In this document: piece by piece, positions 16,486 through 24,709 of the stretch
How positions within the stretch are numbered: position 1 is the stretch's first letter
How the letters are laid out: each line of letters begins with the position of its first letter
Assembly (NCBI RefSeq): GCF_028687615.1
Contig: NZ_JAQTZU010000012.1
Location: 1 to 64,000, forward strand
Source: Methylovulum sp.
GTDB lineage: Bacteria > Pseudomonadota > Gammaproteobacteria > Methylococcales > Methylomonadaceae
Reading direction: 5' to 3'
DNA: 64,000 nucleotides
Made by a program: the position numbers and the translations under genes
The notes under the pieces: generated by a model
What the model was told of the DNA's origin: nothing
The model's input: only the letters and a program-made list of their open reading frames with translations
Database searches by the model: none

Positions 16486-17157
16486 CTATCCATCATCTTG
16501 CAGCGCATTATGCACTTCGATTAAGCCTTGCCTAGTCGCCAACAACGTCAATTTGGCAAGCGTCGCCACCCCCAACTTTTCCTTAATCGCCGTGCCGTGG
16601 TTGCACACGGTCTTATAACTCAAACACAATTTCTCCGCCGCCTTATGCGTGGTGTAGCCGTTTGCCAATAGGCAAAACACGTCGAATTCACGCGGCGACA
16701 ATAATTTAATCCTTTCCGAACCGTCCAAGCCTGAAGTCATGGTAATTGCCAGTTGCTGGGCGAGTTCGGGTTCAACAAACGTACCGCCTTGGGCGATTTT
16801 ACCGACTGCCGTGATGAGGGTTTCGGGGACGCTGTTTTTGGTGATATAGCCTTTCGCCCCGGCCTTTAAGGCGCGGGTGACGTAGACCAGTTCATTATGG
16901 ATGCTGAACACCAAGATTTTGGCGTGGGTGTCGCGGCTGATGAGCCGCCGGATGGTTTCAAAACCGCCAATGCCGGGCATCGACAAGTCCAGCACGACCA
17001 AGTCGGGCTGATGCTGGTTGTACAACTGGCAGGCGGTTTCGCCACGGTCGGCTTCGTAAATCTGCCCGACATTTTCCGATAAGGACAGATAGGTTTTATA
17101 ACCCGCCCTGACCACCGCATGGTCATCGACCAACAAGACATTGATTTTTTGTGACAC
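16486..17157 (-). CDS. mxaB: MxaB-type NarL/FixJ response regulator
   Basis: 223 residues. The receiver domain has the acidic pair at 11-12, phospho-acceptor Asp 57 in VVLDLSMPG and Lys in GYITK. A linker leads to a LuxR-type helix-turn-helix (LSPREFDVFCLLANGYTTHK... KTVCNHGTAIKEKL). In type I methanotrophs the MxaB regulator is needed for expression of the Ca-type mxa genes and takes part in the lanthanide switch. It starts with GTG 17157 behind a very strong AAGGAGG. It is divergent from mxaF across a 336-base region that probably holds both promoters. No histidine kinase gene is adjacent. Confidence 0.85.
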   Translation of the reverse strand: MSQKINVLLVDDHAVVRAGYKTYLSLSENVGQIYEADRGETACQLYNQHQPDLVVLDLSMPGIGGFETIRRLISRDTHAKILVFSIHNELVYVTRALKAGAKGYITKNSVPETLITAVGKIAQGGTFVEPELAQQLAITMTSGLDGSERIKLLSPREFDVFCLLANGYTTHKAAEKLCLSYKTVCNHGTAIKEKLGVATLAKLTLLATRQGLIEVHNALQDDG

Positions 17158-17493
17158 CTTATCCTCCTTACCGATAAAACGCCCATGATGCCGTGTTCGG
17201 CCTATTGGGGCTATAGGAGGATTTCCTTTTTACGCGCCGTTCCAAAGCCAGAGCTTATGGGCATAAATGGGAACGAGCATCGCAGGAATATTTCCCCCAA
17301 ATTTACTGCCATTTTCCCCGCTGTTTTAAAGGCTTATTCCGTAACGGCCTTCCCGTCGCCCACCGTATCATTTCCGCCCAGCATAGCCGGGTGTCCTGAA
17401 CCAACCTTGCCAGATCAAGCAAGCCAAGCACTTATTATCAGGACATTTGGCTAGGCCCTATTGAACAAAAAACAATAACATTCTGGAGGAATC
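17158..17493. promoter_or_regulatory. Divergent mxaB-mxaF control region
   Basis: 336 bases without a gene between two divergent starts. A possible mxaF promoter is TTGCCA (17407) with TATTAT (17433), but the 20-base spacing is long, so I hold this weakly. The mxaF ribosome site TGGAGGAAT ends 5 bases before the ATG at 17494. MxaB is the obvious candidate to bind here; I see no convincing direct repeat that would mark its site. Confidence 0.4.
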
Positions 17494-19302
17494 ATGCGGA
17501 TTTTGAAAATGGCTCGTTGTGCCGGACGTACTGCGTTGGCGACGGGCATTGCCTTGGCTTTGGCGCAACCTGCGCTCGCCAACAAAGAACTGGAAAAACT
17601 GTCGCGCCAAAACACCAACTGGGTGATGCAGACCAAAGATTACAGCGCGACCCATTTTAGCGAGCTGTACGACATCAATATCACCAACGTCAAAAACCTG
17701 AAACCGGTCTGGTCATTTTCCACGGGCGTGTTGAACGGTCACGAAGGCGGCCCGTTGGTGGTCAACGGCATCATGTATGTGCACACGCCGTACCCGAACA
17801 ATATTTTCGCCATCGACTTGAACGAGCCGGACAAAATTCTCTGGGAGTTCAAACCCAAACAAAACCCTGCTGCCCGCGCCGTGGCCTGTTGTGACGTGGT
17901 CAACCGCGGCTTGGCTTACGCACCGGAAGGCAACGGTTATCCGGCGACCATTTTCCAAAACCAATTGGACGGCCATATCGTCGCCTTGAACGCCAAAACC
18001 GGTGAACTGCTTTGGAAAATGGAAAACTCCGACATTGCGATGGGTTCTACGCTGACCATTGCGCCGTTTGTCGTGAAAGATAAGGTCATCGTCGGCAGTT
18101 CCGGTGCGGAATTGGGTGTGCGCGGCTATGCAACCGCTTACAACATCAAAGACGGCAAGCAAGCGTGGCGCGTTTATGCCACCGGCCCTGACGAAGACAT
18201 CAAGTTGGCGAAAGGTTTCAACAAAGCCAACCCGCATTACGGGCAGTTTGGTTTGGGTTTGAAAACCTGGGAAGGCGATGCGTGGAAAATCGGCGGCGGC
18301 ACCAACTGGGGTTGGTACGCCTTCGACCCCGATTTGGACATGCTCTATTACGGTTCTGGCAACCCGGCGCCGTGGAACGAAACCATGCGCCCCGGCGATA
18401 ACAAATGGACGATGACGATCTGGGGGCGTGATGTCAACACAGGTGAGGCCAAATTCGGCTACCAAAAAACCCCGCATGACGAATGGGACTACGCAGGCGT
18501 TAACTACATGGGTTTGTCTGAGCAAGTGGTGGACGGCAAAAAACGCAAGTTGCTGACCCATCCTGACCGTAACGGCTTGGTGTACACGCTGGATAGGGAA
18601 AATGGCGATCTGATTAACGCTTTCAAAATTGACGACACCGTCAACTGGGTGAAAAAAGTCGATTTGAAAACCGGCTTGCCGATTCGTGACCCGGAATATT
18701 CGACGCACATGGATCACGAAGCCAAAGGCATTTGCCCGTCCGCGATGGGCTACCACAACCAAGGCATCGAATCTTACGACCCCGCGAAAAAACTGTTCTT
18801 CATGGGCATCAACCACATTTGTATGGATTGGGAGCCGTTCATGCTGCCTTACCGTGCCGGCCAGTTCTTCGTCGGCGCGACCTTGAACATGTACCCAGGC
18901 CCGAAAGGCACCTTAGGCCAAGTCAAAGCCATGAACTCCGTCACTGGCGAGTTTGAATGGGAAGTGAAGGAGAAATTCGCAGTGTGGGGCGGCACGACGG
19001 CTACCGCTGGCGACTTGGTGTTCTACGGCACTTTGGATGGTTACATCAAAGCTCTGAATTCCAAAACTGGTGAAGAGCTGTGGAAATTCAAACTGCCTTC
19101 CGGCGTTATCGGTCACCCTATCACTTATCTGCATGACGGCAAGCAATATGTGGCGATTTATTACGGGGTTGGCGGTTGGCCTGGTGTCGGTTTGGTGTTT
19201 GACCTGAAAGACCCGACGGCAGGTTTAGGTGCGGTGGGTGCGTTTAAAGAATTGGCGCATTACACGCAAATGGGCGGCGGCGTGATGGTGTTTGCGTTGT
19301 GA
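17494..19302 (+). CDS. mxaF: Methanol dehydrogenase large subunit, Ca/PQQ type
   Basis: A periplasmic quinoprotein that oxidises methanol to formaldehyde and passes electrons to cytochrome cL. 602 residues with a signal peptide ending PALAN. Visible active-site features are the adjacent Cys 132-133 (AVACCDVV) that forms the ring over PQQ, Glu 206 in SGAELG and Asn 290 in YYGSGNP (calcium ligands), and catalytic Asp 332 in HDEWDYAG. Two residues after that Asp is Ala 334; lanthanide XoxF enzymes have Asp there, so this is MxaF. Tryptophan-docking and WGG motifs of the eight-bladed propeller recur. It is followed by mxaJ, mxaG and mxaI, with three hairpins after its stop. Confidence 0.95.
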   Translation: MRILKMARCAGRTALATGIALALAQPALANKELEKLSRQNTNWVMQTKDYSATHFSELYDINITNVKNLKPVWSFSTGVLNGHEGGPLVVNGIMYVHTPYPNNIFAIDLNEPDKILWEFKPKQNPAARAVACCDVVNRGLAYAPEGNGYPATIFQNQLDGHIVALNAKTGELLWKMENSDIAMGSTLTIAPFVVKDKVIVGSSGAELGVRGYATAYNIKDGKQAWRVYATGPDEDIKLAKGFNKANPHYGQFGLGLKTWEGDAWKIGGGTNWGWYAFDPDLDMLYYGSGNPAPWNETMRPGDNKWTMTIWGRDVNTGEAKFGYQKTPHDEWDYAGVNYMGLSEQVVDGKKRKLLTHPDRNGLVYTLDRENGDLINAFKIDDTVNWVKKVDLKTGLPIRDPEYSTHMDHEAKGICPSAMGYHNQGIESYDPAKKLFFMGINHICMDWEPFMLPYRAGQFFVGATLNMYPGPKGTLGQVKAMNSVTGEFEWEVKEKFAVWGGTTATAGDLVFYGTLDGYIKALNSKTGEELWKFKLPSGVIGHPITYLHDGKQYVAIYYGVGGWPGVGLVFDLKDPTAGLGAVGAFKELAHYTQMGGGVMVFAL

Positions 19303-19334
19303 TGTGTAAAGAGCAATCGAGATAGCAATATCGT

Positions 19335-19359
19335 CATTCCGGCAGGGATTGCCGGAATG
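19335..19359. repeat. Hairpin 1 in mxaF-mxaJ gap
   Basis: CATTCCGGCA/TGCCGGAATG, a 10-bp perfect stem with a 5-base loop, 33 bases past the mxaF stop. It has the same sequence as the hairpin at 8104-8129. Confidence 0.85.
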
Positions 19360-19368
19360 TCTTAATGC

Positions 19369-19393
19369 AGGACGGGGTTTGTAACCCCGTCCT
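19369..19393. repeat. Hairpin 2 in mxaF-mxaJ gap
   Basis: AGGACGGGGTT, TGT, AACCCCGTCCT: an 11-bp perfect stem with a 3-base loop. It is a possible transcript stabiliser or attenuator that would let mxaF be more abundant than the downstream genes. Confidence 0.85.
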
Positions 19394-19432
19394 TAAGGTT
19401 TTGGAACACCTCTCGAGCACTAGAAACGTTAC

Positions 19433-19455
19433 GGAACGGGTTGCAAACCCGTTCC
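19433..19455. repeat. Hairpin 3 in mxaF-mxaJ gap
   Basis: GGAACGGGTT, GCA, AACCCGTTCC: a 10-bp perfect stem. It is the third stable hairpin within 125 bases, ending 50 bases before the mxaJ start. None of the three has a following T-tract. Confidence 0.85.
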
Positions 19456-19505
19456 AGCAGAATTCTCTGAACTTGCATATAGATTGATTGGAAGCGAGAA
19501 CAAAC

Positions 19506-20348
19506 ATGCCATTAACAAAAAAACACCTGTTAGCCCTCGTGTGCTTAGGTTTAAGCCTGTCCACGGCAAACGCCGACGGCAGCCTCAAAATCTGCGCCGC
19601 CGAAGATGAAATGCCGTACTCCAACAGCAAAGGCGAGGGTTTTGAAAACAAACTCGCCCAGTTAGTCGGACAAGCATTAAACAAAAAAGTCGAGTACGTC
19701 TACTGGACTGACCCGCGCTATTACCTGCGCGACACCTTGGACAAAGGCTTGTGTGATGTCGCCATCGGCGTGGATACGGGCGACCCGCGTGTCTCCACCA
19801 GTGTGGCGTATTACCGTTCCGGCTATGTGTTCATCACCCGCCAAGACGGACAGGCGATCAACTCGTGGGACAGCGAGGCTTTGCAAAAAGCCCGGCGTAT
19901 CGCCTTTGTGCCGGGTTCGCCTGCGGAAGTGATGTTACGCGCCATCGGACGCTATAACGATATGTTCAATTATTCGCAAGAACTGATCGGTTATAAATCC
20001 AAACGCAACCAATACGTTAAATACGACACGGCAAAACTGGTCAGCGAAGTGGCCTCAGGCCATGCTGAAGTAGCGGCGTTATGGGGGCCGGCGGCAGGGC
20101 GTTATGTCAAAGCCTCCGGCACACCGTTAACCATGACCGTGATCCCCGACACCAACCACCGTGCCGACGGGGAAAAAGTCGGGCATCACTACAGCACGTC
20201 GATGGCGGTGCGTAAAGGCAACGAAGCCTTGCTTGCACAATTGAACCACGTTATTAAAGCGAAACAACCGGAAATACGGCAGTTGCTGGAAGCCGAAGGC
20301 ATACCGTTGCTGGACGCAGAACAAGTCGCCGTTGCCGCAACCCATTAA
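19506..20348 (+). CDS. mxaJ: MxaJ periplasmic binding-protein-like MDH assembly factor
   Basis: 280 residues, signal peptide ending STANAD, then a type 2 periplasmic-binding fold (SLKICAAEDEMPYSN... GFENKLAQLVGQAL ... CDVAIGVDTGDPRV). MxaJ proteins are needed for maturation of methanol dehydrogenase in the periplasm and do not belong to a transporter. I start at ATG 19506, because the TTG-type start upstream would add residues ahead of the signal peptide. It stands between mxaF and mxaG as in other mxaFJGI operons; the gap to mxaG is 15 bases. Confidence 0.95.
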   Translation: MPLTKKHLLALVCLGLSLSTANADGSLKICAAEDEMPYSNSKGEGFENKLAQLVGQALNKKVEYVYWTDPRYYLRDTLDKGLCDVAIGVDTGDPRVSTSVAYYRSGYVFITRQDGQAINSWDSEALQKARRIAFVPGSPAEVMLRAIGRYNDMFNYSQELIGYKSKRNQYVKYDTAKLVSEVASGHAEVAALWGPAAGRYVKASGTPLTMTVIPDTNHRADGEKVGHHYSTSMAVRKGNEALLAQLNHVIKAKQPEIRQLLEAEGIPLLDAEQVAVAATH

Positions 20349-20363
20349 GGAAAAAATCAGGAC

Positions 20364-20834
20364 ATGAAATTATCAACACTCACCCTGTGTGCTTCGCTAT
20401 CGCTGTTTTTTAGCGCGGCTCAGGCCGACATCACCCTGCATAACGCCATCACGGGCGAAACCTTGGATTTGAGTTTCGCAAAAAAAGGCGGCAACACCGA
20501 TGCCTTCAAGCAGTTTATGCAAGACGGCAAAAACCCCTACAACGGCAACAAAGAAGTCGTGGAAAAAGGCAAAAGCCTGTACATGACGGGCTGTTCTGGC
20601 TGCCACGGACACGAAGCGGAAGGCAAACTCGGCCCAGGTCTAGCGGACGATTATTGGACTTACCCGCGCAACGCCACCGACCAAGGTTTGTTTGAACTCT
20701 TGTTCGGCGGTGCCAACGGTATGATGGGGCCGCAGTACGTCAACTTTAACACCGATGAAATGTTGCAAATCATGGCGTTTATTCGTGACATCTACACAGG
20801 TGATCCGAAAAAGGCCAAATGGTTAACTAAATAA
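20364..20834 (+). CDS. mxaG: Cytochrome cL, electron acceptor of methanol dehydrogenase
   Basis: 156 residues, signal peptide ending AAQAD, one covalent haem site CSGCH (Cys 77, Cys 80, His 81) and a downstream GMMGP segment with candidate axial Met residues, as in cytochrome cL. It takes electrons from MxaFI in the periplasm and hands them to cytochrome cH. AAGGAAA lies upstream. It is followed after 13 bases by mxaI. Confidence 0.95.
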   Translation: MKLSTLTLCASLSLFFSAAQADITLHNAITGETLDLSFAKKGGNTDAFKQFMQDGKNPYNGNKEVVEKGKSLYMTGCSGCHGHEAEGKLGPGLADDYWTYPRNATDQGLFELLFGGANGMMGPQYVNFNTDEMLQIMAFIRDIYTGDPKKAKWLTK

Positions 20835-20847
20835 TGAGGATAACAGT

Positions 20848-21135
20848 ATGAAAAAATTAGTATTATTCAGCATGGCGGTACTTGCCGCCGTATTGTCAGC
20901 GTCCGCCTTGGCCTACGATGGCACCAACTGTAAAGAACCCGGCGTGTGTTGGGAGCCAAAACCCGGCTATCCCGACAAAGTCGCAGGCAGCAAATACGAC
21001 CCCAAGCATGATGTCAACGAACTGAATAAACAAGCCCAATCGGTTAAGGAAATGGAAGCGCGTAACGAGAAACGCCGCCTGAATTTCGTCAAAACCGGCA
21101 AGTTTGTTTATGACGTGGATGACATCGCCAATTAA
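20848..21135 (+). CDS. mxaI: Methanol dehydrogenase small subunit
   Basis: 95 residues: a signal peptide to SALA, then a ~73-residue mature protein beginning YDGTNCKEPGVCWEPKPGYP. The two Cys form the single disulfide, and the long Lys-rich helix (NKQAQSVKEMEARNEKRR) wraps around MxaF. The subunit exists only in Ca-type enzymes, which supports the MxaF call. Its ribosome site is GAGGATAAC. Confidence 0.97.
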   Translation: MKKLVLFSMAVLAAVLSASALAYDGTNCKEPGVCWEPKPGYPDKVAGSKYDPKHDVNELNKQAQSVKEMEARNEKRRLNFVKTGKFVYDVDDIAN

Positions 21136-21632
21136 GTTTGGGTTCGTCAGTTGCGCTAGTTCCCAAGCTCCGGCTTGGGAACTCAAGTCCCAGAAGCTCT
21201 AGCTTCGAGAATAGCTGTAGGCTCTAGTTTCCTGACATTATGAGAATGCGAAGCTAGAGCTTCGGCTACCGCATTCCCAAGCTGGAGCTTCACTGCCATT
21301 AAGTTAAGAAAAAATGTCAATAAAACATTGGTTAGGTTAACAAATCCCCCCTAGCCCCCCTTTTTCAAAGGGGGGAATTTAACCACTTTTTCACTGAAAT
21401 TGTAAAAAAGTGATCCTCCCCCTTTGAAAAAGGGGGATTGAGGGGGATTATTAAAATCTACAACTTAATGATTTTAATAATCTTATTTCTTAACTTAATG
21501 GCAGTGAAGCTGGAGCTTGGGAACGAGTGAATGATGCGCTTCCCTTCGTTCAACACATCCTACGATTTGTTTTTAGGCTAATCCCCCTCAATTCCGGCAA
21601 ACCTCCCTTGCCGGATTTTTTTACAGAAAACC
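21136..21632. repeat. Triple-nested palindromic block between mxaI and mxaR
   Basis: 497 bases without a gene. An outer family A palindrome (arms TTCCCAAGCT/AGCTTGGGAA, around 21271-21524) is split by a family B element at 21291-21506 (ends CACTGCCATTAAGTTAAG and CTTAACTTAATGGCAGTG). That element in turn carries a third inverted pair, GGGGGGCTAGGGGGG-type arms at about 21346-21450. The 12-mer AAGCTGGAGCTT lies directly on both sides of the B element (21279-21290 and 21507-21518). A further complete A palindrome is at 21160-21181. Confidence 0.9.
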
Positions 21633-22643
21633 ATGACCGACTTAAACGCCAGCCGCGAACAAGCCTTACGCTTTGAACACCAGCTCAACCAAATCGTCAT
21701 CGGGCAAACTGCCGCCGTGCGCCATTTGTTATTGGCAGTGTTTGCACGTGGACATGTTTTGTTAGAAGGCCATGTCGGTGTCGGCAAAACCACCTTGCTC
21801 CGCGCCATCGCCCACGGTTTGGGTGGCGATTACCAGCGCATCGAAGGCACGATAGACCTAATGCCCGCCGATCTGATTTATTACACCTACCTAGATGCGA
21901 GTGGCAAACCCCGCGTCGATCCCGGCCCCTTGCTCAACCACCGCGAACGCTTGGCGACCTTCTTTTTTAACGAAATCAACCGCGCCCGCCCGCAAGTCCA
22001 TGCCTTATTATTACGGGCCATGGCGGAACGCAGTGTCAGCGCGTTTAACCAAACCTACCACTTGCCGCATCTGCAAGTATTCGCCGACCGCAACCGCGTC
22101 GAGCGCGAAGAAACCTTTGAATTGCCCGCCGCCGCCAAAGACCGATTTATGTTTGAAATCAGCCTCGACACGCCTAGCGATGAAGCGGTGTTGCAAGAAC
22201 TGATGTTCAACCCGCGCTACCACGACACCGACCGCTTGGTACAAGAAATGCCGGGTGGACAAATCGCCTATTACCAACTGAATGAAGTCGCCGCCAGCAT
22301 CCAAGCCCACATCCACAGCAGCGACAAACTCAAGACTTACGCCTTGGCCTTATGGCAAGCCTCGCATAATCCCGCCAAGTTCGGCATCCGCTTGGCAGAT
22401 GTCGATATGGCGGAATTGATACAAGCCGGAGCCAGCCCGCGTGGCATGAGCTTTTTTCTCCGCGCCGCGAAAACCCGCGCTTGGCTGGAAGGCCGCGACA
22501 ATCTATTGCCGGAAGATTTACAGACCGTTTACGCCGTGACGATGGCGCACCGGATATTTTTCAGCCCCTTGTACGCTTACCGGAAAGAGAAGCTGATGCC
22601 GCAATTGATACAAGGGATTTTGGGGCAGATTGCTGCGCCGTGA
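21633..22643 (+). CDS. mxaR: MoxR-type AAA ATPase
   Basis: 336 residues. Walker A GHVGVGKT (46-53), Walker B FFFNEI (~110-115), and the sensor and arginine-finger regions typical of the MoxR family; the C-terminal helical lid ends with HRIFFSP. MoxR ATPases act as chaperones with von Willebrand-type partners and are needed for methanol dehydrogenase activation, probably metal or PQQ insertion. The partners here are mxaS, mxaC and mxaL. No clear ribosome site precedes the ATG. It is separated from mxaI by a 497-base repeat block. Confidence 0.93.
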   Translation: MTDLNASREQALRFEHQLNQIVIGQTAAVRHLLLAVFARGHVLLEGHVGVGKTTLLRAIAHGLGGDYQRIEGTIDLMPADLIYYTYLDASGKPRVDPGPLLNHRERLATFFFNEINRARPQVHALLLRAMAERSVSAFNQTYHLPHLQVFADRNRVEREETFELPAAAKDRFMFEISLDTPSDEAVLQELMFNPRYHDTDRLVQEMPGGQIAYYQLNEVAASIQAHIHSSDKLKTYALALWQASHNPAKFGIRLADVDMAELIQAGASPRGMSFFLRAAKTRAWLEGRDNLLPEDLQTVYAVTMAHRIFFSPLYAYRKEKLMPQLIQGILGQIAAP

Positions 22644-22655
22644 ATGTGTAGACAG

Positions 22656-22840
22656 GCTCGTTTCCAAGTATCAGCTTGACTGACAATAAGTTAAGGATTT
22701 TTCCGTTCGTGCTGAGCCTAGTCGAAGCATGAACGGAAAAATCCGATCCTCGCAAAGTAAACCGTCCACCTTTCGACTTGGCTCAAGGCGAACGGCTTAC
22801 CTTGCTCAATTAAATGACAATGAAGCCGGAGCTTGGGAAC
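22656..22840. repeat. Nested palindromic element between mxaR and the membrane protein
   Basis: A diverged family B element (GACTGACAATAAGTTAAGG at 22678 to TTAAATGACAATG at 22822) lies inside family A flanks (AAGTATCAGCTT and AAGCCGGAGCTT). Inside it, ATTTTTCCGTTCGTGCTG pairs with the downstream copy CATGAACGGAAAAAT, followed by a CTTTCGACTTGG segment. Confidence 0.75.
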
Positions 22841-22860
22841 GAGCGTCACGAGTGTAAATC

Positions 22861-23478
22861 ATGAACACCACTATAAAAAATCAACTAAACGCCGTATTCG
22901 ACCTCACTGCCTTACGTTTAGCCATCGCCGCATACGCAGGCTTAGGTTTGTTCGTGGTGCTCATCGCCGAAGGCTTGGACAACCAAGAACCCGCGCCCTA
23001 TGCCGCTTATTATGTCGGGGCGGTTAACGAGTCCATCAGCCCGAAATTTTGGGATTTGCTCAGCGACACCAGCTTATTGCTGCTGTGCCTGAGCCTACCC
23101 GCCGCGTATCTGTCCAGACGACATCAAGCCTTATCGACCCCGGCAAAATATTTATGCCGCATCAATAACCGATTGTTCCTATTGGCGTTTACCTTGGGCG
23201 CGACAGCGTGGGGGATTTTATTGGCGCAAATTATCTTGCGCTTGGCGGATGGCGCGTATCCCGCCGCATGGGGAAACTTGTTTTTTGACGCGCCCGGCTT
23301 TTTAATTTTAGTGTTCTTGCCTTTGCTCAACAGCTTATGGTGGTGCGCCGCGCAAACCGTGGCGCAACCGGACAGTGCTGCGTTGCAATGGCTGTTTGAC
23401 AAATTGGGCAAATACACTTGGCCTGTGTACGGCGTGTTTACCGGCTTGGTGGTGTTTTTGGTGGTTAATCAGCAATGA
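22861..23478 (+). CDS. Unnamed membrane protein inside the mxa cluster
   Basis: 205 residues with about four hydrophobic spans (near residues 15-37, 62-82, 102-125, 140-165) and a fifth at the C-terminus (YGVFTGLVVFLVV). It has no domain I can name. It sits between mxaR and mxaS, where many mxa clusters have no gene, and is flanked on both sides by palindromic blocks, so it could be either an accessory MDH maturation protein or an insertion. GAGCGTCACGAG upstream gives a weak ribosome site. Confidence 0.65.
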   Translation: MNTTIKNQLNAVFDLTALRLAIAAYAGLGLFVVLIAEGLDNQEPAPYAAYYVGAVNESISPKFWDLLSDTSLLLLCLSLPAAYLSRRHQALSTPAKYLCRINNRLFLLAFTLGATAWGILLAQIILRLADGAYPAAWGNLFFDAPGFLILVFLPLLNSLWWCAAQTVAQPDSAALQWLFDKLGKYTWPVYGVFTGLVVFLVVNQQ

Positions 23479-23872
23479 GTAATTCGTCCCGAAAGACACA
23501 AAAAACTCGGCTTGTTCCCAAGCTCCTGCATCACTGTCATTAAGATAAGAATTTATGCCCTTAATTTCAATAAGATAAGAATGTCGTAGGGCGCATTAGC
23601 GATAGCGTAATGCGCCGGATGCTTGAAATCCAACATGCGGTGCAATACGGCTATCGCCTATTGCACCCTACAATTGGTGCTTTATTGGTTTTTTAACAAT
23701 TTGATTTTAAAAGTAATTTAATTAACTTAATGGCAGTGAAGCTCCTGCTTGGGAACACAGTCTAGGAAGCTCTTGCTTCCCGACTCTTTATAAAGATACG
23801 AAGCTAGAGCTTCGGTAACGGCATTCCCACACTGCCCAGCGGGTAAGCTGGAGCTTGGGAACGAGTAAAACC
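23479..23872. repeat. Nested palindromic block upstream of mxaS
   Basis: 394 bases without a gene. A family B element (23532-23738) is flanked by AAGCTCCTGCAT (23520-23531) and AAGCTCCTGCTT (23739-23750), a 12-base direct repeat with one mismatch. The B element contains the complete 86-bp family C1 element at 23586-23671. A further A-type palindrome with GCTCTAGCTT-like arms fills 23760-23865. Confidence 0.9.
23586..23671. repeat. 86-bp REP-like element (family C1), second copy
   Basis: Starts GTAGGGCGCATTAGCGATAG and ends TATTGCACCCTAC, the same length as the copy at 4679-4764 and nearly identical. Here it lies inside a family B element; at 4679 it stands alone. Confidence 0.88.
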
Positions 23873-24709
23873 ATGAACCCAACCCAAATATTCCAATACC
23901 GCTTAAACACACCCAGCAACCGCGTTTATCCGGGCGCACATGTCGGGCGCAGGGTCAGTAGCGGGCATTTGTTCAAGCAACACGAACCGCTGCTGGCGCA
24001 TCCCGATCCTCGGCGCATAGATTTGCGGGCGAGTGTGTTGGATGTGTTCGGGCAATATTGGGTGCGGGTTTACCAGCAACACAGTCTGATTGATGTGCTG
24101 TTGCTGGCGGATTTGTCGGCATCTATGAATCAAAACAAAACCTTATTACTAGCCTGTCTGGATGCCATCGCCGAATCGGCTTTCAGTTATGGCGACCGTT
24201 TTAGTTTTATCGGATGTGGCAGTGAAAGCAAGCACTGTTATCAGCTAAGCCATTGCCAACAACAGGGCGCACTCCGTAGCTTTAGCCAACAATTGCAAGC
24301 CGCCCGTTTCACGCCACAGAACCCGCATTGGCAATCAGCTCTGCCACATTTGCCCAAGCGCCCGTCCTTGGTGTTTTTGTTGTCGGATTTTCATTTTGAT
24401 TTGGCTAGCCTTGCGCCCATTTTGCCGCAGTTGCGCCAGCACGATGTCATCCCGCTAGTCGTCTGGCAAACAGCCGATTATGAAAACCTGCCGGAATGGG
24501 GCTTGGTCAGTTTTCAAGACAGCGAAAGCCGCGCCACGCGCACGGTGTTTATGCGTCCGGCCTTGCGGCGCACGATTGTGCAAAATTTCCAGCTACGGCG
24601 GCGGCATCTGCAAAGTTTTTTCCGTGGCTATGGCTGTGAACCGTTGTTTTTGCAAGATGACTTTAACGCCGCGCAGCTGCAAGCGTATTTTTTACAGAGG
24701 GTGGCATGA
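23873..24709 (+). CDS. mxaS: MxaS, DUF58-type MDH assembly protein
   Basis: 278 residues with the DUF58/vWA-related core: VLLLADLSASM near residue 85-95 (a partial MIDAS, DxSxS), and a later VFLLSDFHF strand. MxaS is one of the vWA-like partners of MxaR in methanol dehydrogenase maturation and is cytoplasmic or membrane-peripheral. ATG 23873 follows a weak ACGAG. Its last bases overlap the mxaA start (ATGA), so translation is coupled. Confidence 0.85.
   Translation: MNPTQIFQYRLNTPSNRVYPGAHVGRRVSSGHLFKQHEPLLAHPDPRRIDLRASVLDVFGQYWVRVYQQHSLIDVLLLADLSASMNQNKTLLLACLDAIAESAFSYGDRFSFIGCGSESKHCYQLSHCQQQGALRSFSQQLQAARFTPQNPHWQSALPHLPKRPSLVFLLSDFHFDLASLAPILPQLRQHDVIPLVVWQTADYENLPEWGLVSFQDSESRATRTVFMRPALRRTIVQNFQLRRRHLQSFFRGYGCEPLFLQDDFNAAQLQAYFLQRVA

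Noticed and set aside
17494-19302. Calling the dehydrogenase XoxF
   Set aside because: The length and overall sequence would fit either enzyme, but the residue after DEWDY is Ala, not Asp, and the small subunit (mxaI) and mxaACKL, which lanthanide enzymes do not need, are present.
21136-23872. Insertion sequences in the mxa gaps
   Set aside because: The repeats are short palindromes without transposase genes; only their possible mobilisation by an external enzyme remains open.
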